Assembly (NCBI GenBank): GCA_020639075.1 | Contig: JACKHI010000001.1 | Location: 1,426,001 to 1,490,000 of the forward strand | Origin: Phycisphaerales bacterium | Lineage (GTDB): Bacteria > Planctomycetota > Phycisphaerae > UBA1845 > UTPLA1 | Direction: 5' to 3' | Length of the DNA: 64,000 nt | Part shown: in pieces, positions 62,772 through 64,000 of the stretch | Layout of the letters: every line of letters begins with the position of its first letter | Position numbering within the stretch: the first letter of the stretch is position 1 | Notes under the pieces: model-generated | Told to the model about the DNA's origin: nothing | Databases searched by the model: none | Seen by the model: the letters and a program-made list of their open reading frames with translations, nothing else | Position numbers and translations under genes: made by a program

Positions 62772-63905
62772 TCAATGCTCCGGAAGGTGATCGACGAGCT
62801 GGTCGATTTCCTCTTCCGTGTTGTAGAAGTGCGGGCTCACGCGCAGCCGGCCGTGACGCGTCGCGATGATCGTTCGGTATTCCTGCGCGAGATGGTTCAC
62901 GATTCGTTGATGATCGTGCGTCCCCGAGACGAACGACACGATGCCGCTGGTCTCGTTCGCCGTTCTCGAGCTGACGACGCGATAGCCCTTCTCCGTGACG
63001 CCAGCGACCAGCCGATCCGTCAGCGTTCTCACGCGTTCCCAGATGTTGTCGATGCCGAGCTGGAGCATCCAGTCGATCGAGGCGCCGAGGCCCCAGATGC
63101 CGGCGAGATTGTAGCTTCCGCTGTCGAACCGACGGGCGTCATCGCGAAACTCGAGCTGGTACTTGCTGAAATCCATCGCGTTCTTCAGCCCGAGCCAACC
63201 GACAACGGACGGCCGCAACAACCCGAGCAGCTCGTGCCGGCAGTAGAAGATCCCGGCGCCCTCGGGCCCGAGAAGCCACTTGTGCCCGTCGGCGCTGAGA
63301 AAGTCGATCTTCATCGCGCGAACATCGATCGGAACGCAGCCGAGCGACTGGATTGCGTCCACGCAGAAGAGCACGCCGCGCTCCTGGCATGCGGACCCGA
63401 GCGCCGCCAGATCGCTTCGAAAACCGCTGCCGAACTGGACCGACGAGACCGTGAGCACGCGCGTCCGTTCGTCGATCAACTCGATCAGGCGTTCGAGCGG
63501 AATGCGACCGTTGTCTTCCGGCACCATTTTCAGGACGACGCCCTGATGGCGCAGGTTCATCCACGGATAGATGTTCGCCGGAAACTCGACGCCCGTCGTC
63601 ACGACGGATTCACCGCGCGACCATTGAAGCCCATTGGCGACGTAGCTCAGACCCTGGCTCGTATTCTGAACGAATGTGATTTCTTCGGGATGGCAGTTCA
63701 GCAGCTTAGCGGCGGATTGACGCACGCGCTTGGCTTCGGGATACAGCCGACCCCGTGCGTAGCTGTGTTCCGACGCTTCCTGCGCGTAACGATGCATCGC
63801 CTCGACGGCCGGTCCGGATATCGGAGCCACGGCCGCGTGGTTCAGGTAGTTGTGATGCCGTGTGACCGGCATGACTTGTCTGACTGCCGCAATGTCGATC
63901 GGCAT
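62772..63905 (-). CDS. Class V aminotransferase (cysteine desulfurase-like fold)
   Basis: A 377-residue PLP enzyme of the class V group. YLNHAAVAPISGPAVEAMHRYAQEA opens the fold, FVQNTSQGLSYVANGL holds the phosphate loop, and SADGHKWLLGPEGAGIFYCR carries the PLP lysine. The end (RVVSSRTANETSGIVSFVSGTHDHQRIVNHLAQEYRTIIATRHGRLRVSPHFYNTEEEIDQLVDHL) is the conserved C-terminal domain. There is no clear catalytic Cys loop of SufS/IscS, so desulfurase activity is not supported; lyase, epimerase or transaminase functions are possible. GAGGA lies 6 nt before the ATG at 63905. The cls gene is 36 bp downstream. Confidence 0.86.
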   Translation of the reverse strand: MPIDIAAVRQVMPVTRHHNYLNHAAVAPISGPAVEAMHRYAQEASEHSYARGRLYPEAKRVRQSAAKLLNCHPEEITFVQNTSQGLSYVANGLQWSRGESVVTTGVEFPANIYPWMNLRHQGVVLKMVPEDNGRIPLERLIELIDERTRVLTVSSVQFGSGFRSDLAALGSACQERGVLFCVDAIQSLGCVPIDVRAMKIDFLSADGHKWLLGPEGAGIFYCRHELLGLLRPSVVGWLGLKNAMDFSKYQLEFRDDARRFDSGSYNLAGIWGLGASIDWMLQLGIDNIWERVRTLTDRLVAGVTEKGYRVVSSRTANETSGIVSFVSGTHDHQRIVNHLAQEYRTIIATRHGRLRVSPHFYNTEEEIDQLVDHLPEH

Positions 63906-64000
63906 GAGCGTCCTCGTAGAACTTCGGAATTCCCTTTCCGGCGAATCCCGATTCGACCGCACGCGAATCCAAAGCCCGCCGGCCACGTCGTCTGATGCAT

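Overview
The window is GC-rich bacterial chromosome, most likely from a planctomycete of the Phycisphaerae type. This rests on the mix of families: small membrane proteins with a CGYDLTG/CPECG zinc ribbon, PEP-CTERM and dockerin-type secreted proteins, an ECF sigma factor coupled to a zinc-finger/kinase/TPR protein, a VIT-VWA protein, a DUF1571-type lipoprotein and large PQQ-type propeller proteins. No rRNA, tRNA or CRISPR array was found. Genes are on both strands in short operons.

Layout. 0-9 kb is housekeeping: nusB and ftsY, a secreted modular endonuclease I, the rplM-rpsI operon and a double-ACT protein. 8.5-20.5 kb carries a VIT-VWA protein, wecB, an IS110-family element, two tandem PEP-CTERM paralogues plus a third PEP-CTERM gene, a small tyrosine phosphatase, and rmlB and rmlA for nucleotide sugars. 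20.7-25 kb has two paralogous zinc-ribbon membrane proteins, a 42-residue membrane peptide and the imuA-imuB mutagenesis pair. 25-32 kb has the ECF sigma/kinase module, a STAS-like protein, membrane proteins and a crotonase. 32-41.5 kb has an exported LMW-phosphatase/ArsC-like protein, phosphofructokinase, a GT-C membrane protein, a DUF1571-like lipoprotein, a DUF2419 queuosine-salvage enzyme, a short asparaginase and mutS. 41.9-53.3 kb has glycosyltransferases, a SolA-like oxidase, a PAP2 protein and an acyl-CoA ligase. 53.4-64 kb has two PQQ-type propeller proteins, a second ligase-like protein, two secreted surface proteins, cardiolipin synthase and a class V aminotransferase.

The most unusual content is repetitive. 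Intergenic regions carry a family of perfect short palindromes, many beginning GGGTGCCA, together with TGCGAGAT/ATCTCGCA and GCGGGAA/TTCCCGC hairpins. They are assembled into composite repeats found near 15, 16 and 45 kb. About 330 bp of such hairpins sit in frame inside imuA. A separate 214-bp repeat is present at 25.0 and 43.0 kb. The IS110 element appears to lie inside a composite repeat, and its 254-bp upstream non-coding end is the expected place for a bridge RNA. Several genes have a promoter whose -10 box ends 6-7 nt before the start codon, which suggests leaderless transcripts.

How the genes work together: wecB, rmlA and rmlB make activated sugars, and the GT2, GT39/GT-C and PAP2 proteins are plausible users in surface polysaccharide or lipid-linked glycan assembly, alongside many exported surface proteins. 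No complete new multi-gene defence or biosynthetic system can be supported; the novelty lies in the repeat/IS/imuA story and in promoter architecture.
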